Positions 54,161-62,226 of a DNA stretch of 64,000 nucleotides are shown piece by piece; the first letter of the stretch is position 1; each line of letters opens with the position of its first letter. Position numbers and translations under genes: made by a program. The notes beneath the pieces were generated by a model. That model was not told the origin of the DNA and did no database searches. It saw only the letters and a list, made by a program, of their open reading frames with translations. The stretch comes from Cellulomonas telluris (GTDB lineage: Bacteria > Actinomycetota > Actinomycetes > Actinomycetales > Cellulomonadaceae), in assembly GCF_004886325.1 (NCBI RefSeq), contig NZ_QXFN01000004.1:310001-374000 (forward strand). The letters run 5' to 3'.

Positions 54161-56509
54161 ATGCAGCACGTCGACCTGTCGGCCCCACCGGCGTCCGGTG
54201 CGGCGTCCGCCCTCCGGTCCCCCCGGGGGACGCGGACCTTCCCCCTGGACGCCGTGCGCCTGCTCGACGGCCCCTTCAAGGACGCGCAGGACGCGGACGT
54301 CCGCTACGTGCTCGCGCTCGACCCCGACCGCCTGTGCGTGCCGTACCTGCGCGAGGCAGGGCTGGCGACGGACGCGCCGGGCTACGGCAACTGGGAGGGC
54401 GACGGCATGGGCGGCCACATGGCCGGCCACTACCTCTCCGCGTGCGCGCAGCTGTGGGCCGCCACGGGCGACCCGCGGCTGCGGGACCGCGTGGAGCACG
54501 TCCTCGACGTCCTCGAGCGGTGCCGGGACGCGGTCGGCACCGGGTACGTCGGCGGCGTCCCGGACGGGGCCCGGCTCGGGGAGGAGCTCGCCTCGGGGGT
54601 CGTGGACGCGGACACGTTCAGCCTCAACGGCCGCTGGGTGCCGCTGTACAACCTGCACAAGACGGTCGCAGGCCTCCTCGACGCCGCGACCCACGCCCGC
54701 TCGGCGCGGGCCCTCGCGCTCGCGGTGGGATGGGCCGACTGGTGGCTGTCGGTCAGCGGCGCGATGTCCGACGACGACTTCGAGGAGATGCTGACCACGG
54801 AGTTCGGCGGCATGGCGGACACGTTCGCGGGCCTCGCGGAGGTCACGGGCCGGGCCGACCTGCTCGCGCAGGCGCAGCGGTTCGCGCACCGCCGGGTGCT
54901 CGAGCCGCTCGCGGCAGGCCGCGACGAGCTCGACGGCCTGCACGCGAACACGCAGATCGCGAAGGTGGTCGGGTACGCGCGGCTGGCCGCGCTGACCGGC
55001 GCGGACCGGTACCGCGACGCGGCGGACACGTTCTGGCGGACCGTGACGGAGCGGCGCACGGTGGCGATCGGCGGCAACAGCGTCCGTGAGCACTTCCACG
55101 CCGCGGACGACTTCACGGCGACGGTGGCCGAGCGCCAGGGGCCCGAGACGTGCAACACCTACAACATGCTCAAGCTGACGGCGCTGCGCTTCGACGCCAC
55201 GGGGGACCCCGCGCTGCTCGACTTCTACGAGCGCGCGACGTTCAACCACGTGCTGTCCTCGCAGCACCCGGTGCGCGGCGGGTTCGTCTACTTCACGCCC
55301 CTGCGGCCGGCGCACTACCGCGTGTACTCGCAGCCGAGCACGTCGATGTGGTGCTGCGTCGGCTCCGGGATGGAGAACCACGCCGCGTACGGCCGCCTCG
55401 TCTTCTCGCGCGAGGGCGAGGACCTCGCGGTGAACCTCTACCTCGGTGCCGAGCTCGACTGGGCGGAGCGCGGGGTCCGCGTGCGCCTCGAGGCGGACCT
55501 GCTGCGCTCGGACACGGCCGTCGTGCGCGTGTCCGCAGCCGAGCCGGTCGAGCTCGGGCTGCGGCTGCGCCGCCCCGGCTGGGCGCACGCGGTGGAGGTG
55601 GAGGTCGACGGGCTCCCCGCGGGCGCCGTCGAGGACGGCGGCTACCTGGTGGTGCGCCGGACGTGGTCCGGCGACCGGGCCGTGACGGTGCGTCTCGCGA
55701 CCGGCCTGTCAGCCGAGCCGCTGCCGGACGGATCGCCCTGGGTCGCGTACCGGTGGGGGCCGGTCGTGCTGGCCGGCCGCGACGGGGTGGACGGGCAGGA
55801 CGGTCTGCTCGCGGGGGAGGAGCGGATGGGGCACGTCGCGGCCGGGCCGCTGCGTCCGCTGGCGCAGACCCCGGTCGTCGTGCCGCAGGGGGACCCGGCG
55901 CGCGCGGCCACGCTGGTGTCCCGGGACCCGCTGGCCGTGGACCTCACCGCGTGGGCGCCAGGCGCGGACGCTCCCGACGCGGTGCGGCTCGAGCCCTTCG
56001 CGTCCGTCCACGACGAGCGGTACACGGTGTACTGGCCCATGGGTGCCGACGCCGACGCGCGGCGGGCCGAGCTCGCCGGCCTCGACGCCGCCGAGGCGGG
56101 CGAGGCCGTCGTCCTCGACGACGTGGCCGCGGGGGAGCAGCAGCCCGAGTCCGACCACGCCTTCGCCGGCGAGCGCACGCGCGCGCACGTCGCGGGCAGC
56201 ACGCGCAGCCGCAGCGCGACCGGCTGGTTCGCGTACGCCCTGCGCGACCCCGCCCGTGCGGGCGAGGTCCTGCGGCTGACCTGGCTCTCCGCGGACCCGG
56301 GGGACCGCCGCGCGCACGAGGTCCGCATCGGTGGTGAGGTGGTCCGGCCCGTCGCGTCCCGGGCGGACGGGGGCGTCGTGCACGAGGACTACGCGGTGGC
56401 CGCCGACGCGCGCGACGCCGACGGGCGCGTGCACGTCGCGGTGCACGGCCGCGACGGGTGGGCGACGCCGGAGCTGCTGCGGGTGCGCCTGCTCGCGGGC
56501 ACGGCCTGA
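54161..56509 (+). CDS. GH127-family beta-L-arabinofuranosidase
   Basis: A 782-residue cytoplasmic enzyme with an (alpha/alpha)6 barrel and C-terminal beta domains. The zinc/cysteine active site of the HypBA1 type is intact: E329 and C331 in PETCNTYNML and C398-C399 in MWCCVGSGMENH, the second Cys of which would be the nucleophile. An early motif reads GDGMGGHMAGHYLSA. It releases beta-linked L-arabinofuranose, e.g. from hydroxyproline-linked arabinans of extensin. GGAGG lies 7 bases before the ATG. It probably belongs to the preceding operon, 109 bases downstream of GH31. Confidence 0.88.
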   Translation: MQHVDLSAPPASGAASALRSPRGTRTFPLDAVRLLDGPFKDAQDADVRYVLALDPDRLCVPYLREAGLATDAPGYGNWEGDGMGGHMAGHYLSACAQLWAATGDPRLRDRVEHVLDVLERCRDAVGTGYVGGVPDGARLGEELASGVVDADTFSLNGRWVPLYNLHKTVAGLLDAATHARSARALALAVGWADWWLSVSGAMSDDDFEEMLTTEFGGMADTFAGLAEVTGRADLLAQAQRFAHRRVLEPLAAGRDELDGLHANTQIAKVVGYARLAALTGADRYRDAADTFWRTVTERRTVAIGGNSVREHFHAADDFTATVAERQGPETCNTYNMLKLTALRFDATGDPALLDFYERATFNHVLSSQHPVRGGFVYFTPLRPAHYRVYSQPSTSMWCCVGSGMENHAAYGRLVFSREGEDLAVNLYLGAELDWAERGVRVRLEADLLRSDTAVVRVSAAEPVELGLRLRRPGWAHAVEVEVDGLPAGAVEDGGYLVVRRTWSGDRAVTVRLATGLSAEPLPDGSPWVAYRWGPVVLAGRDGVDGQDGLLAGEERMGHVAAGPLRPLAQTPVVVPQGDPARAATLVSRDPLAVDLTAWAPGADAPDAVRLEPFASVHDERYTVYWPMGADADARRAELAGLDAAEAGEAVVLDDVAAGEQQPESDHAFAGERTRAHVAGSTRSRSATGWFAYALRDPARAGEVLRLTWLSADPGDRRAHEVRIGGEVVRPVASRADGGVVHEDYAVAADARDADGRVHVAVHGRDGWATPELLRVRLLAGTA

Positions 56510-56517
56510 CGCGCCGG

Positions 56518-56541
56518 GCCGGCCGCACGGTCGCGGCCGGC
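56518..56541. terminator. terminator hairpin between GH127 and catalase genes
   Basis: GCCGGCCGC (56518-56526) pairs perfectly with 56533-56541 around a 6-base loop, 8 bases after the GH127 stop and in the convergent gap before the catalase stop. Confidence 0.6.
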
Positions 56542-56675
56542 GCGGCTCGGCGGTCGCGCGCGCTGTCCGCGGCGGGGGTGCAGGCCTGCCGGACGCGCCC
56601 GGGGCACCGCGGGACGTGCCCACGGTGCCCCGGTCCGAGCGGCCGCGCCGCCCGTGTCGTCGTCAGCCCGTGTCG

Positions 56676-58373
56676 TCAGCCCGCCGCCGGCGCCGCGTCG
56701 TCGGTGTAGGGCAGGCGGCCGAGCGTGCCGGCCAGGACGTCCTCGGCGGACGCCCGGTGGTTGACGACCGAGCTCGTCCACCGGCCCCACTGGGTGGGGT
56801 CGACCACGTCGCCGTTGTGCCCGAGGTTCTCCAGGCGCTTGCGCTCGTCGTCGGTGAGCCGCTGCGTCGGCAGGGGCTCGAGGTGGCGCACGTCGTCGGC
56901 GGTCATGCCGAGGCGCTCACCGACGCGGGTGCCGTAGTCGTCGTGCACGAGGAACAGGTGCCAGAGCATGCGCTCCTGCACGTCGCGCTCGCAGTCGGCC
57001 AGCAGCCCGCCGAGCGTCTTCACGAGCTCGTCGCGCTCCCAGTCGTTCATGGTGTTGTACCGGCCGCGGGCCTGGACGTAGTCGTTCGTGCGCTCGAGCG
57101 GCGCCTGCGTGAGCTGCCCGCGGATCTCCGGCGGCTGGTTCGGCTGCCGCTCGGCCTCGTGCAGCCCGCCGTGGATCGACGGCTCGTAGTTCACGTGCGG
57201 GTTCTGGCCGGGGGCCAGGTCGACGCCGTACGACATCTGCCCGCCGCGCTGGTTCGTGTGCACCCGGCCCTCGCGGCCGCGGGCCTGGTTGACCGGCAGC
57301 TGCAGGTAGTTCGGGCCCACCCGGTAGCGCTGGGTGTCGGAGTAGCTGAACGTGCGGCCCACCAGCATCTTGTCGTCCGAGAAGTCCAGGCCGTCCACGA
57401 TCACGCCCGTGCCCATGGCGATCTGCTCGTTCTCGTTATGGAAGTCGTCCACGTTGCGGTTCAGCGTCATCGTGCCGACGTGCCGCAGCGGGAACTGGTC
57501 CTCGGGCCAGATCTTCGTGTCGTCCAGCGGGTCCCAGTCGAGCTCGGGGTGGTCGTGGTCCTCCATGACCTGCACGTACATGTCCCACTGCGGGAAGTCG
57601 CCGCGCTCGATCGCGTCGTACAGGTCCTTGGACGCCGAGCCCAGGTCCTGGCCCTGCACCGTCGCGGCCTCCTCGTCGGTCAGCGAGGCCACGCCCTGGC
57701 GCGGGTGCCAGTGGAACTTCACCAGCACCGTCTCGCCGGCGGCGTTCACCATCTTGTAGGTGTTGACGCCGAAGCCCTCCATGTGGCGGTACGTCGCCGG
57801 GATGCCGCGCGGGCTGAACAGGTGCGTGAGCATGTGCATCGACTCGGGCGTCTGGCTCATGAAGTCGAAGATGCGGTTCGGCTCCTGCCGGAACGTCACC
57901 GGGTCCGGCTTGAGGGCGTGGATGACGTCGGGGAACTTGATCGCGTCGCGGATGAAGAACACGGCCAGGTTGTTGCCGACGACGTCCCAGTTGCCGTCCT
58001 CGGTGTAGAACTTCACGGCGAAGCCGCGGGGGTCGCGCGCGACCTCCGAGGAGTCCCGCCCGCCGATCACGGTCGAGAACCGGATCGCGAGCTGCGTCTT
58101 CTTGCCCGGCTCGGCGAAGAGCTTGGCCCGCGTGTACGTCGAGGCCGGCTCGTCGCCGATCTTCCCGGTGGCCTCGAACTCGCCGTACGCCACGAACCCG
58201 CGCGCGTGCACCACGCGCTCCGGGATCCGCTCGCGGTCGAAGTGGCTGATCTTCTCGAGGAAGTGGTAGTTCTCCAGCGTCGCGGGTCCGCGGCTGCCGA
58301 CGGTGCGCTGGTTCTGGTTGTCCTGGACCGGGTGGCCCTGTCGTGTGGTGAGGGTGCGGTCGTCGTCTGCCAT
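56676..58373 (-). CDS. katA: monofunctional heme catalase
   Basis: A 565-residue enzyme splitting hydrogen peroxide. The catalytic His is in [13 protein letters not shown], the partner Asn in [11 protein letters not shown], and the proximal heme Tyr in [17 protein letters not shown]. Length fits the large small-subunit catalases with a C-terminal extension. ATG at 58373 is preferred to an upstream in-frame start because the family N-terminus begins there ([15 protein letters not shown]). It is divergent from the GH26 gene over 220 bases, which hold no further gene. Confidence 0.94.
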   Translation of the reverse strand: MADDDRTLTTRQGHPVQDNQNQRTVGSRGPATLENYHFLEKISHFDRERIPERVVHARGFVAYGEFEATGKIGDEPASTYTRAKLFAEPGKKTQLAIRFSTVIGGRDSSEVARDPRGFAVKFYTEDGNWDVVGNNLAVFFIRDAIKFPDVIHALKPDPVTFRQEPNRIFDFMSQTPESMHMLTHLFSPRGIPATYRHMEGFGVNTYKMVNAAGETVLVKFHWHPRQGVASLTDEEAATVQGQDLGSASKDLYDAIERGDFPQWDMYVQVMEDHDHPELDWDPLDDTKIWPEDQFPLRHVGTMTLNRNVDDFHNENEQIAMGTGVIVDGLDFSDDKMLVGRTFSYSDTQRYRVGPNYLQLPVNQARGREGRVHTNQRGGQMSYGVDLAPGQNPHVNYEPSIHGGLHEAERQPNQPPEIRGQLTQAPLERTNDYVQARGRYNTMNDWERDELVKTLGGLLADCERDVQERMLWHLFLVHDDYGTRVGERLGMTADDVRHLEPLPTQRLTDDERKRLENLGHNGDVVDPTQWGRWTSSVVNHRASAEDVLAGTLGRLPYTDDAAPAAG

Positions 58374-58593
58374 GTGGCTCCATGCCCCGGTGGGCAGCCG
58401 AACGACGAGCATCGTCTCGGCGGCCGGGGGCGGGTCGCGTCGAACGTGGGGGCGTCTTCGAGGCTAGGCGCGATCCGGGGCGCCCGCCCGCTCGCACGTG
58501 GCGGGGGCGACGGGGGACCGTCCGGCGCCACGTAGCCTGGACGGCGCCGGCCGGCGGCGGACCGAGGGGGCCGCCCGCATCTCGAGGAGCTCC

Positions 58594-59820
58594 ATGACCC
58601 GTCGTTCCCGGACCCGGCGCACACGGGCGCTGCTCGCCCCGGTCGTCGGTATCGCGCTCGTCACGGCGGGCTGCGCCTCCGGCCCCACCGGCTCCGTGCC
58701 GACCCCGTCGGCCACGACCTGCGTCGCCGCCCTGCCGTCGCAGGCGATCCCCGACGACGGCGTGACCCTGGGCGTCAACCCCGACTGGGGCCAGGAGATG
58801 CTGACGGAGTTCACGGACGCGACCGGGCTGCGGCCGGGTGCGGCGGTGTCGTTCACGGACGTGCCCCTCGACGACGCCGACGCCCGGAACGTGCGCGCGG
58901 CCGCGGAGCAGGTCGCCGGGAGCGGGGGCGTCCTCGTGCTCACCCTGGAGCCCCGCGACGGCCTGGGGGCCGTGACGGACGCCGTCGTCTCCGACGTCGT
59001 CGACCTGCTCGCCGAGGTCAACGCCACGGGCGTGCCGGTGCTGCTGCGCTTCGCGCACGAGATGAACGGCTCCTGGTACCCCTGGGGCCAGCAGCCCGCC
59101 GCGTACGTCGAGACGTTCCGCCGCGTCGCCGCCGCCGTGCACGCGGGCGCGCCGGGCACCCAGACGCTCTGGGCCCCGAACTACGGCGGCGGCGGGTACC
59201 CCTTCGTCGGCGGGCAGCACGCGGCGCAGCCCGGGACGGCGGACCTCGACCTGCTGGACACGAACCGGGACGGGGCCCTCACCGGCGCCGACGACCCGTA
59301 CGCGCCCTACTACCCGGGGGACGACGCCGTCGACTGGGTCGGCATGTCGCTCTACCACTGGGGCGACGCCTACCCCTGGGGCGAGGACGAGGTCCCCGAG
59401 CCGACGAAGTTCCTCGACCAGCTCACCGGCACGTACGTGGGAGCTTCCGGCGACGACTCGCCCGTCCCCGACTTCCACGCCGACTACGCCCAGGCCCGCG
59501 GCAAGCCCCTGGCCATCCCCGAGACGGCCGCCTTCGTCTCCGCCGACGCGGACGACGCGCTCGCCCTGCAGATCAAGCAGACGTGGTGGCGGCAGGTGTT
59601 CTCCGACGCCGTGCACGAGCGCCTGCCCGCCCTCCGCCTCGTCAACTGGTTCGACTGGGACAAGCACGAGACCGAGGTCGACGCCGAGGTCCGCTGGTCC
59701 CTCAGCGGGGACCCCGCCGTGGCGGCGGCGTTCCGCGCCGACCTGCCCGCCTGGGTGCGGCAGGCCCCGGACGTCACGCCCTGCCGACCGACCGGCGCCT
59801 CGTCCGCACCGACCCGCTGA
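58594..59820 (+). CDS. GH26-family beta-mannanase-like lipoprotein
   Basis: A 408-residue exported lipoprotein: Arg-rich start, hydrophobic core and lipobox LVTAGC, then a Pro/Ser/Thr linker. The GH26 barrel carries the acid/base E156 in LLRFAHEMNGSWYPWG and nucleophile E310 in PLAIPETAAF, with MSLYHWG between them. GH26 mostly covers endo-mannanases, with some mixed-linkage glucanases. Anchored outside the cell, it would cut mannan-type chains near the surface. CGAGGAGC precedes the ATG. It is not in the LacI-controlled operon. Confidence 0.85.
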   Translation: MTRRSRTRRTRALLAPVVGIALVTAGCASGPTGSVPTPSATTCVAALPSQAIPDDGVTLGVNPDWGQEMLTEFTDATGLRPGAAVSFTDVPLDDADARNVRAAAEQVAGSGGVLVLTLEPRDGLGAVTDAVVSDVVDLLAEVNATGVPVLLRFAHEMNGSWYPWGQQPAAYVETFRRVAAAVHAGAPGTQTLWAPNYGGGGYPFVGGQHAAQPGTADLDLLDTNRDGALTGADDPYAPYYPGDDAVDWVGMSLYHWGDAYPWGEDEVPEPTKFLDQLTGTYVGASGDDSPVPDFHADYAQARGKPLAIPETAAFVSADADDALALQIKQTWWRQVFSDAVHERLPALRLVNWFDWDKHETEVDAEVRWSLSGDPAVAAAFRADLPAWVRQAPDVTPCRPTGASSAPTR

Positions 59821-59850
59821 CCGCGGGCCCGCGCACCCGCGTCGCCGCCG

Positions 59851-60759
59851 TCACTCGTCGGCGGCCTCCTTCTTGCCCCGCGTCACCAGGAGCGGGTCCG
59901 GCGTGCCGACGACGTCGTGGTCCTTGCCGTCGTACTCGAACTGCCCGAGGAAGAAGCGCATCGCGTTGAGACGGGCTCGCTTCTTGTCGTTGGACCGGAT
60001 GATCGTCCACGGCGCGTACTTCTTGTCGGTGCGCCGGAACATCTCCTCCTTCGCCGCCGTGTAGTCCTCCCAGCGGTCCAGCGAGGCGAGGTCCATGGGG
60101 GAGAGCTTCCAGCGGCGGACCGGGTCGAGCTGGCGGATCGCGAACCGCGTGCGCTGCTCCGTCCGCGAGACGGAGAACCACAGCTTCGTGAGGTGGATGC
60201 CCGACTCCACGAGCATCCGCTCGAACGCCGGCGCCTGCGCCATGAACGTGCGGTACTCCTCGTCCGTGCAGAAGCCCATGACCCGCTCGACCCCGGCGCG
60301 GTTGTACCAGGAGCGGTCGAACATCACGATCTCGCCGGCCGTCGGCAGGTGCTGCACGTAGCGCTGGAAGTACCACTGCCCGCGCTCGCGGTCGCTCGGC
60401 TTCGACAGGGCGACCACGCGCGCGCTGCGCGGGTTCAGGTGCTCGGTGAAGCGGCGGATCGTCCCGCCCTTGCCGGCCGCGTCGCGGCCCTCGAACAGGA
60501 TGACGGCGCGGCGGTCGGTGTCCTCCAGCCAGTACTGGAGCTTGAGCAGCTCGACCTGCAGCCGGTACTTCTCGACCTCGTACGCGTCGCGGTCGAGGAG
60601 GTCGTCGTACGGGTACCCCTCCCGCCACGTGTACACGGGGTTGCCCTCGGGGTCGATGAGGTTCGGGTCGGGCGTGTGGCTCTCGCGCACCGTGTAGCCG
60701 CTGTCGCGCAGGAACTCGATGTACTCGCGCAGGTCCGTGGGCGGGTTGACGACGGTCAT
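59851..60759 (-). CDS. ppk2: polyphosphate kinase 2
   Basis: A 302-residue PPK2-family kinase using polyphosphate to phosphorylate nucleotides. Walker A is GRDAAGKGGTI. The lid/Walker B region reads MFDRSWYNRAGVERVMGFC, and TKLWFSVSRTEQ and RWKLSPMDLASLDRW are family signatures. Start ATG 60759 with GGAGGGACG just before it. It converges on the GH26 gene and runs in the same direction as the YcaO genes upstream, but a 141-base gap with a hairpin suggests its own promoter. Confidence 0.93.
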   Translation of the reverse strand: MTVVNPPTDLREYIEFLRDSGYTVRESHTPDPNLIDPEGNPVYTWREGYPYDDLLDRDAYEVEKYRLQVELLKLQYWLEDTDRRAVILFEGRDAAGKGGTIRRFTEHLNPRSARVVALSKPSDRERGQWYFQRYVQHLPTAGEIVMFDRSWYNRAGVERVMGFCTDEEYRTFMAQAPAFERMLVESGIHLTKLWFSVSRTEQRTRFAIRQLDPVRRWKLSPMDLASLDRWEDYTAAKEEMFRRTDKKYAPWTIIRSNDKKRARLNAMRFFLGQFEYDGKDHDVVGTPDPLLVTRGKKEAADE

Positions 60760-60853
60760 TGCCGTCCCTCCTCGGTCGTGACGGGCGGGGCGATGACCCG
60801 GTCCCACGAGTCTGGGCAGGCGCGTGCGGATCAGCCACCGGAGGGGCGCACGT

Positions 60854-60868
60854 GGCGGCGCAGCCGCC
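60854..60868 (-). terminator. possible short terminator after the YcaO operon
   Basis: GGCGGC-GCA-GCCGCC, a 6-bp perfect stem with a 3-base loop, 33 bases after the stop at 60901. It is short, and such hairpins occur often by chance at this G+C. Confidence 0.3.
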
Positions 60869-60900
60869 GGCCACCTCCCTCGGCTGACCGCGCGGGACCG

Positions 60901-62226
60901 TCACCAGCCGGGCCAGGGCACCGCCTCAGCCGGCCCCGGTTCCCGGCCCAGGGCCCGCGCCGCCGCCTCGGCCACGGCCGGGTCGGGGGGGAACGCGCCG
61001 ACGGGCAGGCGTGACGTCCCGGGCGCGAGCACCCGCACGCAGCGCCACCCGGCCGCCGCGACCTCGGCCGTCGTGAGGTCGACGACCCAGACGTCCCGGC
61101 CGGCGGCCAGGACGGCCGCCCGTGCGCACCCGTGCGGCGGGGCGGTGGCCGGCAGGCTGCCGGACGTGCCGGCGCCACCCCGTGCGGCGGGCGCGGTGGC
61201 AGGCACGGGCCCGGTACGTCCGGTACCGAGCCGCGCCCGCAGGCGCGTGCGCACCGCCGGGTCGAGCGTGAGCTGCACGTGCGCCAGCGGGTCCACGAGC
61301 CGCCGCTGCCCCGGCCCGGCCGCATCCAGGTAGTCGCGGTCCGGACGGTGCGGCGGGAGCCCTGGCACCGCGTAGCGCACGAGCGACCCGCCGGGGTCGG
61401 CGAGGTCGCGCGCCACGACGAGCTGCCACAGCGCACGTGCGGCGGCACGGGGCTGCGCCTCGTGGTCCGGCCCGGCCGCGACGGCGAGGGTCGCCACGTC
61501 GCCGTCGTCGACGACGGCCAGCACCACCGGGACGCCGAGGGGCGAGGGCAGCCGCCGCAGGTCGAGGGCGAGCGAGGTGCCGCCCCATGCCCGCACGACG
61601 TCCTCGACGACCGCTACCGGCACCGGTGCGGGCGCCGCCGAGTCGGACCACCACGTCCACGCGGCGTCCTGCGCGGCCACGTCCCGGCACGCCGCCTCCA
61701 GCGCCGCCGCGTGATCGCGCCCCGCGCCCAGCCCGGCCATGTTCATCGGGTGAGCGACGGGCAGGTCCGGGCGGGTGTCGAGCCAGCGGACCACCGCCTG
61801 CGCGTACGGGACGCGCCCGGCGGTCGCGGTGCCGTCGGCACGGTGCCGCGTCGCCGCCGCCCACGCGGTGCGGGTCCGGTCGTCGACGCGCACCAGCGGG
61901 CACCCGGGCCGGGCGAGCACGTCCGGGTCGACCAGGCGCAGGTCGGACAGGTCGAGCAGCGGCACGCCGCGGGCGCGCAGCTCCGCCGCCGTGGCGTCCA
62001 CGACGTCGAGCTGCCCGTGGTCCTCGCCGGCCCAGTGCCGCACGACGGCGTCCACGAGCACGTCGGGGTCGGGGAGCCCGTCCGTCAGCTGCACCGCGAC
62101 CGCCTGCGCGTCGACGCCGGGGGCCAGCGGCATCCGCACCTGGTGGTGGTGGAACCCGGCCGGCAGGTCCGCGCCGTGGCGCAGCCGCACGGCGGTGAGT
62201 CCGTCGAGGACCGCCCCGTCAGGCAT
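60901..62226 (-). CDS. degenerate YcaO-domain protein (probable pseudoenzyme partner)
   Basis: 441 residues from the ATG at 62226, overlapping the upstream YcaO gene by 8 bases. The C-terminal part aligns well with that neighbour: VWVVDLTTAEVAAAGWRCVR and LAPGTSRLPVGAFPPD parallel the canonical DLTTPDVASTGMRVVRVLVP stretch. The ATP/Mg-binding glutamates are replaced: where the neighbour has VGESVERY this protein has YAQAVVRW, and where it has ALEEVVERH this reads EAACRDVAAQD. It therefore resembles a non-catalytic or scaffold YcaO. The protein ends in PWPGW. The role in RiPP modification is inferred from context. Confidence 0.75.
   Translation of the reverse strand: MPDGAVLDGLTAVRLRHGADLPAGFHHHQVRMPLAPGVDAQAVAVQLTDGLPDPDVLVDAVVRHWAGEDHGQLDVVDATAAELRARGVPLLDLSDLRLVDPDVLARPGCPLVRVDDRTRTAWAAATRHRADGTATAGRVPYAQAVVRWLDTRPDLPVAHPMNMAGLGAGRDHAAALEAACRDVAAQDAAWTWWSDSAAPAPVPVAVVEDVVRAWGGTSLALDLRRLPSPLGVPVVLAVVDDGDVATLAVAAGPDHEAQPRAAARALWQLVVARDLADPGGSLVRYAVPGLPPHRPDRDYLDAAGPGQRRLVDPLAHVQLTLDPAVRTRLRARLGTGRTGPVPATAPAARGGAGTSGSLPATAPPHGCARAAVLAAGRDVWVVDLTTAEVAAAGWRCVRVLAPGTSRLPVGAFPPDPAVAEAAARALGREPGPAEAVPWPGW

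Noticed and set aside
60760-60900. A RiPP precursor peptide between ppk2 and the YcaO genes
   Set aside because: No short frame with a ribosome site and a Cys/Ser/Thr-rich core was found on either strand of this 141-base gap.
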